From Sabethes cyaneus (lineage: Eukaryota > Arthropoda > Insecta > Diptera > Culicidae), in NCBI RefSeq assembly GCF_943734655.1, contig NC_071355.1, positions 30,726,964 to 30,790,963 on the forward strand: 64,000 bases of DNA, given 5' to 3'. A program made the position numbers and the translations under genes. The notes under the pieces are model-generated. The model was not told the DNA's origin and searched no databases. It was given only the letters and a program-made list of their open reading frames with translations. Below are positions 1-12,800 of this stretch, in pieces (positions within the stretch are counted from its first letter, which is position 1; each line of letters begins with the position of its first letter).

Positions 1-265
1 ACATTGTTCACCTTCTGATCCAGTAAGGAGTGACTGCGGAAATAAAATGATACACAAATGTAAGTTTTATGTGACTGCCTTCAAATCTTAATCTTAAGAT
101 AAATTGTCCAAAAAACTGTTCAAAACTGAATTTCCCATTGTTTGAACATAGAAAATTATTATTCATTCTAAATCGGACAGTATACGAGTTCTACACTAGT
201 CCTAACTTAAAATTGGCCTCAATTCAGCACTAAATACGTTGATGTCATCGATGAGCTAGGTGCTC
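1..265. other. Intronic or downstream DNA, no feature seen
   Basis: AT-rich sequence with no open frame or repeat structure that I can support. By position it lies inside NF1, between exon 9 and the unseen last exons. Confidence 0.5.
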
Positions 266-537
266 ATGCCGCGGCACTCTAGAGATATCAAGCGGCACAC
301 CTCTAAAGCCTTAAAAATAACATTTATAGGGCTTTACACACCTCCGGTTCAATTTTACATATGAAATGGGAGCACTGCCAGTTGTCAAAATCATCTCGCA
401 CGGTTACCAGATCAATCAGATTATAACGAATTTAACAAATCTTGAAGTTCGGCACTTTCGGTACAGCATCGGCACAGTTCGGCTCGTTTCAAGTCGCCTA
501 ACATAAAAACGGCTGTGCCGAGTGACCGACCCCTTGG
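266..537 (+). repeat. Direct repeat, copy A
   Basis: This 272-bp sequence starts ATGCCGCGGCACTCTAGAG and ends GACCGACCCCTTGG. It recurs almost unchanged about 640 bp downstream in the same orientation. It could be one of two LTR-like ends of a small non-autonomous element, or one of two copies of a dispersed repeat. No coding capacity links them. Confidence 0.75.
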
Positions 538-671
538 ACTAACAGGTAATTGAGAAGTGTGTAAAAGGTATTTATGTAATCAACGAGTAATTAATCGATT
601 GAACACCCCTCGAGCAATTAGTATAGCAAACTAAAACTTGAGGTCGCTGCCATCGCTACTATGTAACTCCA

Positions 672-921
672 CACTCAAAAAAATCGACACGTCGCATCCA
701 CGTGAAAAATCATGTAAACTTCTGTACAGCAACTTACATGAACTTCGTGTACTAGTTAATGGGAAAGTTGATAAAATTCACTGGAATCGCACGTAAACTG
801 GTTAGTATCAGTGCGAGTTACCAATAATTCACGTGAATGTTACATTACTGTTACTGTGAAAGTGTGATGGATGAGAATTACCTGTTTCCACGTAAACTTG
901 ACGTGCCGATTTTTTTGAGTG
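672..921. mobile_element. MITE-like element with inverted ends
   Basis: This 250-bp element has about 22-bp inverted ends that begin CACTCAAAAAAATCG at both termini and differ at one base. It has no transposase. It sits between the two direct-repeat copies. No clear target-site duplication was seen. The superfamily is not assigned. Confidence 0.75.
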
Positions 922-1178
922 CAGCACAAAGTAATGTTAGTACAAGGTACATACATATTTTTCGCGTCTTTTCCAAACTATGTTTGGAGGGTGCCACCGG
1001 CAGATGTTACACACAAAATATCGATTACTTTCCTCAAGCTTGTTCTCTTTGTTCGGGGTATCGTGATTCTTAGACAGGAAATTTACCTCTTTAGCTTTGT
1101 ACTCTGTTCAGAACATCTTTCAAGTGATGGCACAAGGCTAAATCCAACCAGAAAAAGGGGTCGCACACTCAGCACATT

Positions 1179-1452
1179 ATGCCGCAGCACTCCAGAGATA
1201 TCAAACGGCACACCTCTAAAGCCTTATAAAAATAACTATTATAGGGCTTTACACACCTCCGGTTCAATTTTACATATGCAATGGGAGCACTGCCAGTTGT
1301 CAAAATCATCTCGCACGGTTGCCAGATCTATCAGATTATAACGAATTTAACAAATCTTGCAGTTCGGCACTTTCGATACAGCATCGGCACAGTTCGGCTC
1401 GTTTCAAGTCGCCTAACATAAAAACGGCTGTGCCGAGTGACCGACCCCTTGG
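1179..1452 (+). repeat. Direct repeat, copy B
   Basis: Second copy of the 272-bp repeat at 266-537, with a few substitutions and small indels (for example GCCTTATAAAAATAACTATT against GCCTTAAAAATAACATTT). Both copies stop at the same ACCCCTTGG, after which the flanks differ, so the repeat border there is real. Confidence 0.75.
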
Positions 1453-1539
1453 CAGGGCCATTGTATGGGGCAGTAGACGCTTTTGGAGGCATTCCTTTAG
1501 GTTGGAGGCATGATGTATAGGTTAGGTATAAAAATAGTT

Positions 1540-3260
1540 CCAGTTTCAGTTCCAGTCATAAATTAGTTTCAAATTTAGATTCAAATCTAATTTAAATTCA
1601 ATTTCAAGTTTAAGCCCAATACTTCAATACCAATATTTCATGCTTCATTTCCACACTGATTTCGAGGTCAATTTAAGGTTTAATTTCAAGTCTAATTACA
1701 AATACAATTTCAAGTACTACAATTTAAATCCAATTTCAATTTCACCAAGTCCATAGCCAAACCTGCTTTCAACTATAATTTGGAATTAAATTTCAAGTAT
1801 AATTTCCAGTCCAGCTGGAAGCCAATTCACTTCCATTGTTAAGCCCAACTTTAAGTTGAGTGATAGTGGAAAACTCCGAAGAAAAGTCGGAAAATTATGT
1901 TCTGTATCATGAAAATTCTTTGAAATATCTTCATATCTCATGAGCAAGCAAACAGTTAACTTTTTTTAGCATATTGACAGATGGATTACCGGTGGATCTA
2001 GAGGCACTGCCTCTCCTACCGTTCTCCGGAAAAAGAAGCAAAAAAAGAGAAATAAGAAAGACGGGTAAAACGTAAAAAGCACCAAAGGAAACGTGACAAA
2101 AAAGGGCAAACCGGGTAGAAAGAGAGGAAAAATGCGAGAGGGAAAAAGAATAAAAATTGGCTTGGCAAAAAGGAAAAACGAAAGAAAAAACCGTGATAAG
2201 ATGGAAAGGAAAACGGGACATAAAAAAGCGGAATAAAGTGGAAAAAAACGAGACAAAAAAGAGCGGAAACGTGGCAAAAAACGAGATAACTGGACAGAAA
2301 AAAAGGAAGAACGGAAGAGAAAAGAAGGAAAATAAAAAATAAAAATTGAATTGAACTGAAACGTGACAGAAAAGGAGCAAAAATGGATTGAAAAGGAGGA
2401 AAAGACAAGGAGACAATACGGGAGAATAAAAAAAAGTGTGATAAACGGGTCAGAAAAGAAAAAAATGGAGAAAAAAGTGAAAATGTAAGAAACCATGGAT
2501 GAAACGGAAAGAGGAAGAACGGAACAGACAAAAACCGGGACCAAAAAAACACAAAAAAGTCGAACATAAAAGGATGGGATATAAAAACGTGAAAATGGAA
2601 TAGAAAGAAAAAAAACGGACCAAAGAAGAGGTAAAACGAAAAAAAAAGAAAAGGAAACCCGCAGAGAAAACGAGAAAAAAGCAACCAGAAACAGAATAAA
2701 CGTGATGGAAGACGGAAAGTGGGCATCTAAAAGGGGAAAAACGTAGCAGACAAAGACGAAAACGAGAAGGGGAAAAGGAGTTAGAAAATGACAAAACGAA
2801 AAAAAAAAGAAAAAAAGAAGATAAAAGATGATAAACGGTAAAGAAAATAACAAAGAACGAGTAAAAAACATGAGGCAAATAAAAAAATGGACCAGAAAAA
2901 AATGAAATACCGAATGAAAGTGAGAGAAAAACCAAGCAAACCAAGATACAGAAAGATAGAAAAAAACACGAAACAAAAAGTGGAAAACAGACCTTTAAAA
3001 GAGATAAAACGGAACAGAAATGCGATAATACATAGAAGAGAAAAAAAGACGAAAAATGTCTAATTTCTACTAAAACTTTGTGTCTAATTTCATGATTAAG
3101 TCCGGTTTGAAATAAAACTTCAAGTTCAAATTAATCAAAATTCAAGTCTAATTAGATGTTCAATGTCAAGTTCATTGCAGGTTCCAATTTTGAGTCCAAT
3201 TTCAAGTTAAATTTAATTCCTATTTTAGGTTCAATATTAAACTCTGATTTCAAGTTCCCT
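1540..3260. repeat. Composite low-complexity block 1: TTTCAAG-type repeats around a polypurine tract
   Basis: The first part (about 1540-1860) is a degenerate array of short units like TTTCAAGTCCAATT. From about 2030 to 3050 the plus strand is almost all A and G, built from degenerate units like ACGGRACAGAAAAAG. The TTTCAAG-type units return at 3070-3260. The long Phe/Ser-rich frames on the minus strand are by-products of this composition and not genes. Confidence 0.8.
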
Positions 3261-4534
3261 GGGCATGGCATAACCTTGAGGATTGCTTAACTGCAACCAG
3301 GTCCCAGGGCTGGTCTGTATCTTTACACAAATGGAAGATGCACACTAGTGATGCCAAATGTGGTGAAGCCTACCAAAAGTATTTTTGAATCAATTTATTT
3401 GGCAGAACGTTCAAAATGGTAGCAAGACGTTCGAAGATTCGATTTACGAATCTTAATTGATATACATATACCTATTTTCTATTGATTCAGGGCTTTTGGT
3501 AAGGTTAATCACAAAGATATTACCTTTGACTTGGCTTGCCCGAATCGCGAATTTTAATCTATCCAGGGCAGTTGCCCAAGGGGTTTTCGTCTTTTTTTCT
3601 TCTTTCAGTTTGTTTTCGCTGGAAGACCAAGTAAATGTCGACAAACTAACACGACCTGAACAAGAAAAGAATCTGGAACAACATGATAACAACAATAATA
3701 TGGACCAATAACTGATTCAGGTGATGTGACGGGCTACAGAGAATCCAGGTAAAGCTAACAAAGAAAAAGGCAACATAAAGGTATGCGAACCAGTGATATT
3801 CAAAATTTATAATGTTTTCTAGTAGGTTTAAATATTACTAAATTTATTATTATTTCTTCAGCGAAAAACATAACATAGTTGCATATTAAATGAAAACTTG
3901 CCTAGAAGCGGGTGTTAGATTGGTCGACAGTAACTCAAAAATTCATTAATACATTTGTCAATCAATTGAGTTTTCTTTTCAGTAGTTTTCAGAAGTATTA
4001 AGTGAACAAAGTTTAGATTCACGTCAACGCAATGCATATACTGCCATTATGCACATATCAAGTATGTACACTGTTGATGGAGATATGCGCATGATGTTAG
4101 TAAAACAATATTTTAGTGGGTGACATTACCTCTAAAGACTCAAAAAGACAAGATTTAGAAATTCTAAAATCCTATAAAGTATTTTAAAATCGATAAAGCA
4201 TTAACAAATTCAAATTTGCTTCCCGACTTGTTTCTTAGTTAAGAAAGGAGAAACGTTCGACGCGACGTACCTACTCATCTGACTTTATCACTCGTCTTCA
4301 GACTCATATTCAGCCACCATGAACAACTACATCGCACTACAGTCAATTTGTTTTATTTTGAAAACCTATCCAAAGACAGTACTGGCCAACCAGTGTTCAA
4401 CCGGCCGACATAGGCTAGTCCGTCTGGAAGTACTGTTGCAAGATAGAAGCTAAAATTTATTATTCTTTTGGGTTGAGCCTTGAAAATCAAGCTGCCAAGC
4501 AGCTCCAACTCAACACCCCACAAAAAAAAAAAAA
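3261..4534. other. Intronic spacer
   Basis: No gene supported. A poly-A run at 4521-4533 follows about 300 bp of unassigned sequence and could be the tail of an old retroposed element, but no source was recognised. Confidence 0.4.
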
Positions 4535-6300
4535 TATTAAACTCTGATTTCTAGTTCAATTTTAACTTTTAAAATGAGACAAAAGGAGAAGACGGAAAAC
4601 TAAACAAACGGGACAGAAAGAGAAGTAAACGCGATAAAATTTATTTAAAATTTGCCATGAAAACACGAAGCAAAAAACGTGACAAACTGAGAGGGAAAAA
4701 GATTTAAGAAGAGAAGAAAGTGAAAAAAAGAAAACGGAACAGAAAGAGGGAAAATGCGGCAGAAAAAAAAGTTTACTGAACAGAAAAGGATGAAGGCGGG
4801 AGAGAGAAAAGTGAAAACGGAAGACAAACAACAAAGGAGTCAGCAAAAAAGCCGAAGCCCTAGACCGAACAACGAAAAACAAATTACGAGACAGGAAGAA
4901 CGGAAAACGAAACAGAGAATGAGCGAACAACGGAAGAAAATAAAGGAAAAGAAGAGAAAAAGAACAAAGGAAACAGTGGGCAGAATTAAAGAAAAAAATG
5001 AGACAGAAAAAGACATATGGAAAGCCAATACGTAACAGATGAAAAGACAAAACGAGAAAAAAGGTCCCACTCCTGCTGCTCTCGCGAAAGAAAAAGAATA
5101 AAATTTGCCATGAAAACACAAAGGTAACGTGAGAGGAGAAGAAAGTGGACTACATGACTGTAGAGAAAAAGATGCAGAGCGGAAGAGAATAAAAGAAAAA
5201 TGATAGAAAAGAAGGAAAGTTATAGAAAAAACGAAGAAAACGAGAAAAGAAAAGAAGGAAATACGAAAGAATAAAAAAGAGAAAAACCGGGATAGAAAAG
5301 AAAAAAAATGAAAAAAAGTAAAAAGGGATAAACTGGGAACGAACACAGCGAGACAGAAAGAGGGCAAGCAGAACATAACAGGAATGCCGGAGCAAACGAA
5401 AATGAAAAACGGGATAGAAAAAATAAGAAAAGCTGAAAACCAAGAAACGAAAAACAGGAAAAAAAGATAAGGAACAGATAAAGAGGAAACATCGGGTAGA
5501 AAAAAAGAAAAATGAGAGAGAGAGAGAACAAAAGCAATACGGAACGGAAGACAAGAGAAACCAAAAGAGAAAAGAAAAGCCCGATGAAGGAAGCAAGGAA
5601 AGCGGAACAGAACGGATAAATATGGGACAAACGTGAAAATGGAATAGAAAAACGGTCAAAAGAAGAAACAAAACGTAAAATAAAGAAAAGGAAAATCGGA
5701 AGAGAAAGGAAGAACAGCCAAAACCAATAAACGTAGCAGAAAAGACGAAAAGTGAGACATCAAAGAAGAAAAACGGAACAGAAAAAAGCGAAAACGAGAA
5801 GAAAAACAAATGACGGAAAACTGAATAAAAGGGGGGAAAGAGACGAAAAAAGATGGAAAACGTTAAAGAAAATAACAAAGAACGAGTGGAAACATGAGGA
5901 AAACAGAAATACTGACTGAAAATAAAAAAAAAATTGACCAGAAAAAACGAGAGAGAGGAAATACGGAAAGAAAACGAGAGAAAAATCAGGAAAACGCAAC
6001 AGAAAGACAGTACCCGATCGAACTACTGCCTATTCGAATGCCAATTGTACGGACGAGCTATCTAAGGCTTAACAGAAATTCTGCGGAAAAAACCTCGTTG
6101 GACATTTTCTAGCCGCTCGGGCTCATTCGGAAGGACACACGTTACGTGGTTGTGGGTTTCACACGCTAGCGAACATCCTATTTCAAATTCAGTTTTTCAA
6201 TTTCCAGTTCAATGTGAAATAGACCTTCAAGTACAAATTAGTCCAAATTCAATTCTAATTTCTAGTCCAATTTTAACTTTGATTTTAAATCCATTTGCAC
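4535..6300. repeat. Composite low-complexity block 2
   Basis: Same architecture as block 1: a short TTTCTAG/TTTAAC stretch, then about 1.4 kb of purine-rich plus strand (4570-6010) with ACGGAACAGAAA-like units, then TTTCAAG-type units at 6180-6300. No real reading frame is present. Confidence 0.8.
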
Positions 6301-6629
6301 CCGAAAGTCCGAAGTTTTGAACCTAATCGGCCGGAATTTTTGTGATAAGTAAAAATAAATTCGCCATCCTACGAGTATTCCGTTTTCTAGGCCAAAGTAT
6401 TAGCTTCTTAAAGTTCTGGTGCTCACCCTTTGTTAATGTCTGCGCGCACGATTCTTCAATGGAAACAAATTTAAAGGCAGTACTCTAACGTTACAATAAT
6501 AAACGAATAAAGGTTCTTCGGATTTCCATTTTAGGAAGACGTATTTTAAACGTGTTACTGTATAAACATATCCCCACTTCTGGAAGTGACAAAATAATAA
6601 CACTAGAATACTGGAAGGTGTATACTTAC

Positions 6630-6832
6630 ATCACGGGGAAAACCTTCGGAAAAACGACCGAACCCTCGGCTAGGTACTGATAGAGGACTCGCGTTTCCGC
6701 CTCGTCCGTAGTGTACTTGACCAGTGTCGCCAGCACCGTCAGCACCAGGGCCTGCGTAGACGAGTCGGGCAGCACTTCCGGATCGAGCAATACATTCGAT
6801 TCGTTCGACACGGAAGATCGCGATCCACGCTC
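6630..6832 (-). CDS. NF1: NF1 coding exon 9, last exon visible
   Basis: This 203-nt exon follows acceptor CCTGTGCACAG and encodes ERGSRSSVSNESNVLLDPEV, QALVLTVLATLVKYTTDE and YLAEGSVVFPKVFPV, nearly the same as human neurofibromin SVSESNVLLDEEV...VFPKVFPVV. It ends at GTGAT/GTAAGT in phase 2. The downstream exons for the roughly 180-residue tail are not visible and are presumed outside the window. Confidence 0.94.
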
Positions 6833-9800
6833 CTGTGCACAGGGAAAGAAATGGTAAAACAGAACGGATTAGTGGTGCATTGCTGGATCATCGGACGTCG
6901 GTCGCATCAGAAAGTGAGCATTGCAGTGCTTCGCTCCAGCGCTGAGGAAGAACTGCCTATTGTGCTATGAATCTACGAAGAAAGAGCTGAAAAGTACGAA
7001 ATTTGCTCATTGTTGGTCCAGGTTAACACACACGTACATACAAACACACACACAGAGAAAGAATTAGAAAGATCTACTAAAAGCGAATGGTGGTGACACA
7101 CGTGTAGACATATCAAAGTAGGCAGGTGGTGACAGTAAAACTTGAGTGATATACGTTCAGCGAGCGATTTAATCGAGAGCGTGTACTTATAAGTTACTAA
7201 CGTTCGTGACATAGAAGGCGAAAGAAACAGTACAGAAAAAGAGAGAAATCTGTGTGATACCTTCTGCCGATCAGCGGATTTGCCCTGGCTTTCCTTGGGC
7301 GTAGGAACGGAGAACGATCGCTGCGTTTTGAAAAGTAATCGGGCCGTCTGGGAGCACTTTTCCTAGTGCCGTCGAACGGGTTTTTTGAATTGTTTAATTG
7401 TTGGAAAAATGTAACATAACATAACATAACCATGAAACAAGAAACGAAAACCGTGTGCCGTGTCATTTTGCACCAACAAATGGAACAGTACGAACAGTTA
7501 GGAAAAGATACCGAAGAGAAAGAAGAGTGTGTGGGAAATAGAGTAGGTACATAACAAATGGTCGTTTGTGGTTGTGGGTTGGACCAGAAGTTCAAATCGA
7601 GTGTTGCCAGGTTAGGTGTTTAGAATTATTATTTTTTTGAAAATAAAAAGTGTTGACAATTATTTTTGAGAACATGCATACAGAAATGGAACAAAGTAAG
7701 ACGTTAAATTTGAAACAACGAAACAAAGGCATCGTCGATGAGTAACAGTAAGTCGTGTGATTGTGAAGAACGAAGGAATGACGTATTCAAAATTAGTAAC
7801 ATTTGAATAAAGAGACGGTTGTCGGAATGGTAATGGAGACGACATTCAGGGTGGTTGGTGGTGGTAGTTGATGGTTGATTGGTTGCAATATTGTTGATAA
7901 GTCCAAACACACAAGCATCATCGGGCAGGCGTAATTAATGAGTAAGAGAGAAATGGGGAAAAGAATAAAAATTAACACGTGGAACGTAGATAAGAACGGC
8001 TAACATCAAGAACAGTGTGATGTTTTTTTTGCTATTTTTTTTTCGAGAAAACTAACTTTTGATTGAAACTTTGCACGATAAATGGTAACGAATATGACGA
8101 GAGCTGTGATTAATGCTATGGGAAAGGATGGGCCCAATTTTCACCTGAATGCTTGCACGGCATACAGTACCACCCCACTAATCCGATATCTTCATGGCCG
8201 GTCGATCGAATTTTGACTCGTCAGTCGTCAAGTCAAACAAATGTCAGTGTGGGGGTTGTAGTTTGGTTTTGTTAACAACATCCATATGTAAAAAGCTCCG
8301 GAGAACTTATGCTTGAAAGGTTGAAAGGCTTATAAAGTTGACTAGGAAACTTGTCAACAAAGCCAAGGATACTTCTAATTGGACTAATTGTAACAAATGT
8401 CTACCTAGGTAAGCAATATTTAGTAGCATAAGCAGTAAATCAATCGTTTATATTAATCTGGCATTTTTGACGTAGGACTACGTCTTACGGCAAGTTTTGA
8501 GATAGGGTGTCATTCCAAAAAATCGAAAAATGCGAGCGTCACGAAAACTGATGGTTTTGAGCGCTGATAGCTCAGTGGTTTTCCGATCGATTTTCAATAT
8601 TCTTACACCAATCGATCGGAAAAACTTCAAAGAATTGACCCAAATGAAGAAAAGTATGGATTCTTGACGTTGAACTATTGAAAAATTGAAAATAATGAAC
8701 CTATGTTTTACCAGAATTCTCGCTTCGTGGTTGGTTGTTGGAAATGACGTCATCAAAGTGGAAATGCGTTTTCACGCTTCGGCTTATAATTCAGTCAATT
8801 TTCAATAGATTTCCAAGATATTTACACCAATTGATCGGAAAATCGATTTGGGAAATATTGAAAATACAGAAAACTATTGATTTTCAATGCGCGTCATTGA
8901 AAAATTGAATTATTTTCATATTTTTGCCTTGCCTCGTCAGTGCTTCCCTAGCACGGATGACAGAAATATATACGTTATAAGCTATGGGTTAAGCTTCCTT
9001 ATGATTGTATTTAATTTACGCCCTATATAATCCAACCGAAAATTGTTGAGCTTCAGCTGTTGCTGCTTCCCACGGATAAGGCAACGAAGACATGCAAATT
9101 CACCAAGCGAGGTGTTGGAGCTGGAGCACTCGTATCGCTGCCGTGAAGGAATATCTGGCTGCAGAAGTTCTGGAATTGGCAGGAAATATGCTGCTCGCGA
9201 TAACGAAACGATCAGAATTATCGTCACTTGCAGCTGGCCATCCGCAACAACGAAGAGTTGAACAAATTGCTGTCCGCACTGCTCAGAGAAGTGTCTTTCC
9301 GAACATCCAAGCTGTTTCGTTGCTGCTCAAGAAGATGGAAAAGAAGGCTTCAATTTCGTAGACAAAATGTTCTTTTAAGGACAAAACATAATGTTCATGA
9401 AGATTTGAGGAATTTTCGCTCACTGATTTTAATTCTATTTATTTAAGACTGATTCTAATTGTTCGCTTCTTATCAAATAATTTTAACCGATCATCTCTCG
9501 CGCTTTTGTTCGCTTACTTACTTACTTACTTACTGCTGGTTGAGTTGGCCGTCTCGGAAGCTAAGAAGCAGCCAATAAATATACCAGCTCCAAGTGAATG
9601 TATTCGGTCAAGCGTCAAAATGAATGAAACCATGGGTTTAATAAAATGAAAGAGTTTTAGTAACATCTTTTGCATCTTCATATGAGAATTTGTTCGTTCT
9701 TCAAAGAACGGTTTTCGGTCATTGATGAAACCTAGGAAACTTGGAACTTAAAGCTTTTCACTCGGTTTTCTTTAGCAACACAAATTTATCCATCACCAAT

Positions 9801-12800
9801 GCTACAGTAATAATCGCCTCTATTCTACATAACGATTGGAGCCGGATCTGATCAGAAATGGCGCTTCAATCGGAATACATCGTATGCTATAACACACGTC
9901 GATCGGGACGTTTCTGATCGGAACGAGTCCGATCGGAATGCAGAATCGAGGCGAATACGTAGTGTAATTTTTCTTTGGCAGCAAAAAGCGAACGGCTCCT
10001 TGGTAACTTTGCTCTTTTGTTCAGACTGAAACTGAAATGCTCCATTTTATTTAACGTAGATGATAGAATGAAGGACCGTGAAAAATAGGTGTGGCCGATT
10101 ACTGTCGCTTGCTCTGGTACATAACACGAGGTAAGCCGGCGAACAGCATTATGCAAACGCTAGCTGAGCTACTGCCAACATCGTTTGCCATCGTGTTCAT
10201 CGGCTGCTCAGGAAAGGAAAGTATGCTGAGCGTCTGTGGGAGCTAAAGCACTCGTTTTGCTGCCGTGATGAAATATCTGGCTGCTGAAGTTCTGGAATTG
10301 GCAGTATGCTGCACGTGACAACAAAACGACCAGAAGCATCGCATGTCACTTGCAGCCGGCCACTTGGAGTGGTATTTCATCGTGATTCAGGACCATACAC
10401 GAACGGCTTTGTTGATCGCATAGTTGCTGAGGCTATCCGACTGGTCCGTTGCAACAAGCCGTGCCTGGTTAGCGGTTATCGGTACTCCAATTTACCGAAC
10501 AGAGAATTACGTTAAGTACGTTAATGTAAGTTTATTGCAAGCTGGAGTTATGATAATCAAACAATCGGTCCTTTTAAGGGCCACACAACGATTGAAGAGT
10601 TTATTATATTTTCTTGCCCAGTCAATACCATAATAACACAGGCAACGAGGGAAAAGTTGAATTTTTCGCCATTGCGGACGACAAACAAATGATGGAAATA
10701 AGTTTTCTGGTCACGGGCGACATTTTTTGAGACTTCCAAAACGTCTGCCGGTTGTAAATGCTATATCAGTGTTCTTTTGTAAGCCGCAGAAAAGTTGGGC
10801 AAAATTTTCAACTTTTTGAAAACTCTCGCGTACCGTCTTCCGATTACCAGAGGAAAAGCACTATTCAACGTAGAAACAGATCATAAAAATTTATTTACTG
10901 TTTGGTTTAGTTACTGACTTGATTTCGTTTTAATAAAATAGATTCAATCAATTCATGGATATAACTCCAAAATCGGTTGAGGATTGAATCTATACAATGT
11001 TACTACTTTGATAAACGTTACGTATGTAGCTTGTATACATGAAGAATCGTATTATTACATACATGAATACATCCTACTAGTGCTACCAAGAGACTTACGT
11101 GGTCCTACGTCACCTATGCGGTCGTGTCTTGTGCATAACCCAAGACAAACTTGCCTGTTGTAGCAAAACTTCACAAAGCTCTTACAAAAGGTCACATCAA
11201 TGGAAAGTCTAAAAAATAAACACGGCCGGTTTACAACCAATTCTCGGAACTGCTTAGTGTCATGATCGAAACACAATTTCCAAGCTCAAATCAAACGAAA
11301 CGCCTTCCGTTGACGCACGGGACTTTAACGCAGCTCAATCTAGTTCAATTAGGAACAAAGCAAGCGTTCAAAGATTAGCCAATGTTATTTTCACGGAGTC
11401 GAGAGTTGAGTGGGCAGCGGATTCTGTAAGGCCCTTTCAGTCTCCAGGATCAGATGGATGTTCAGGGCCAGTTTGATACTAGGATACATCCGTAAGAAAT
11501 GGCGAGAAGTCCGGGTCGTCTTCATTCCGAAAGCGGAAAAACGTGACAGGACAAATCCCAAAGCATACATATCAATTGGTCTCACATCTGTGATTTTGAA
11601 AATGAAGGAAAAAATCATGGGTCTTCATATCAAACTACCATACTTACTTACCAAGCTAGAAAATCAACTGAAACAACAATTCATACGTTGATTTCAAAAC
11701 TAGACAAGTCTTTTACCAATAAAGAAATCTCATTTGCAGCTTTCCTTGATATTGAGGGAGCACTTGACAACGCCTTACACAGTTCAACAAATAAAGCACT
11801 GGATTTCGACAGATGCATTTCAAATGAGACACATGGTATGCTAACCAACCGAACAATAACAGCAAAACTGGTAGACTCTACTTTAACGACAAATCCAACT
11901 GGGGGTTGCCCTCAAAGGGGAGACTTATCTCGTAGTCGATGATCTTCTAAACAAGTTGGCTGACAAAGGCCAGTCATAGGATTCGCTGATGATATAACAA
12001 TTTTAGTGAGGGAAAAATATGAGCGTACTATTTTCATTAGAATGCAATCTGTCCAAATCTACACACTTAAAAGGTGTAACTTGGAAGGACTAAGTATTAA
12101 CCCTTCTAAAACAGTCATCATAACATTTACAAGAAAAGGAAAACACAATATTGCAGCTCTACAGCTGGGGAGAGTTCGTTTGGAGCTATCCAAGCGTACT
12201 AAATACTTGAATGTTATGCTTGACCATAAGCTAAATTTGAACGATTATCTAGACTGCCCATGGATGCATAGTTGACGTAACGACCAACACCATCATTGTT
12301 GAGAAAACGCACTTTTATCGGGAAAAATGTTTAAAGCCATATAATCTTAACCCTATAATCCATATAATCTGGAATGAGGACTGAATGGAAACTGGAACAA
12401 ATTTCGATATACCATTCAAAGTAATCGAAACCGATTGCAGTATAAGGAAAGAAGGGGGTTCTAAAACGGGTCCGGGATTACTCTTGTTTTATACCGATGG
12501 CTCTTGAAGTGGCAAATCTACAGGAGCTGGGGTTACTGAACCAGGAGTCGACAGATCTTGCAGAAATGTCGGGAGTACAACGTGCCCACGCATCACATCT
12601 TTATTGATTTCAAAGCAGCATACGATACAGTCGATCGAGACAAGCCACGGCAGATAATGCACGAACACGGTTTTCCGGACAAACTGACGCGACTGATCAG
12701 AGCTACATTGGAGCGAGTGATGTGTTTGGTACGCATCTCTGGGACACTCTCAAGTTCCTTCGAGTCGCGGCGATGGTTGAGACAAGGTGACGGTTTATCC

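Noticed and set aside
1931..2976. Minus-strand frames of 161-336 codons rich in Phe, Ser and Leu that look like membrane proteins
   Set aside because: They lie exactly on a polypurine low-complexity tract, are present in several frames at once and have no recognisable domain.
4562..5999. Further Phe-rich frames on the minus strand and Lys/Glu-rich frames on the plus strand
   Set aside because: Composition artefacts of the second polypurine block.
9887..10156. Minus-strand frame of 89 codons in the histone-flank repeat
   Set aside because: The same sequence recurs at 22 kb with the frame broken, and it looks like spacer DNA.
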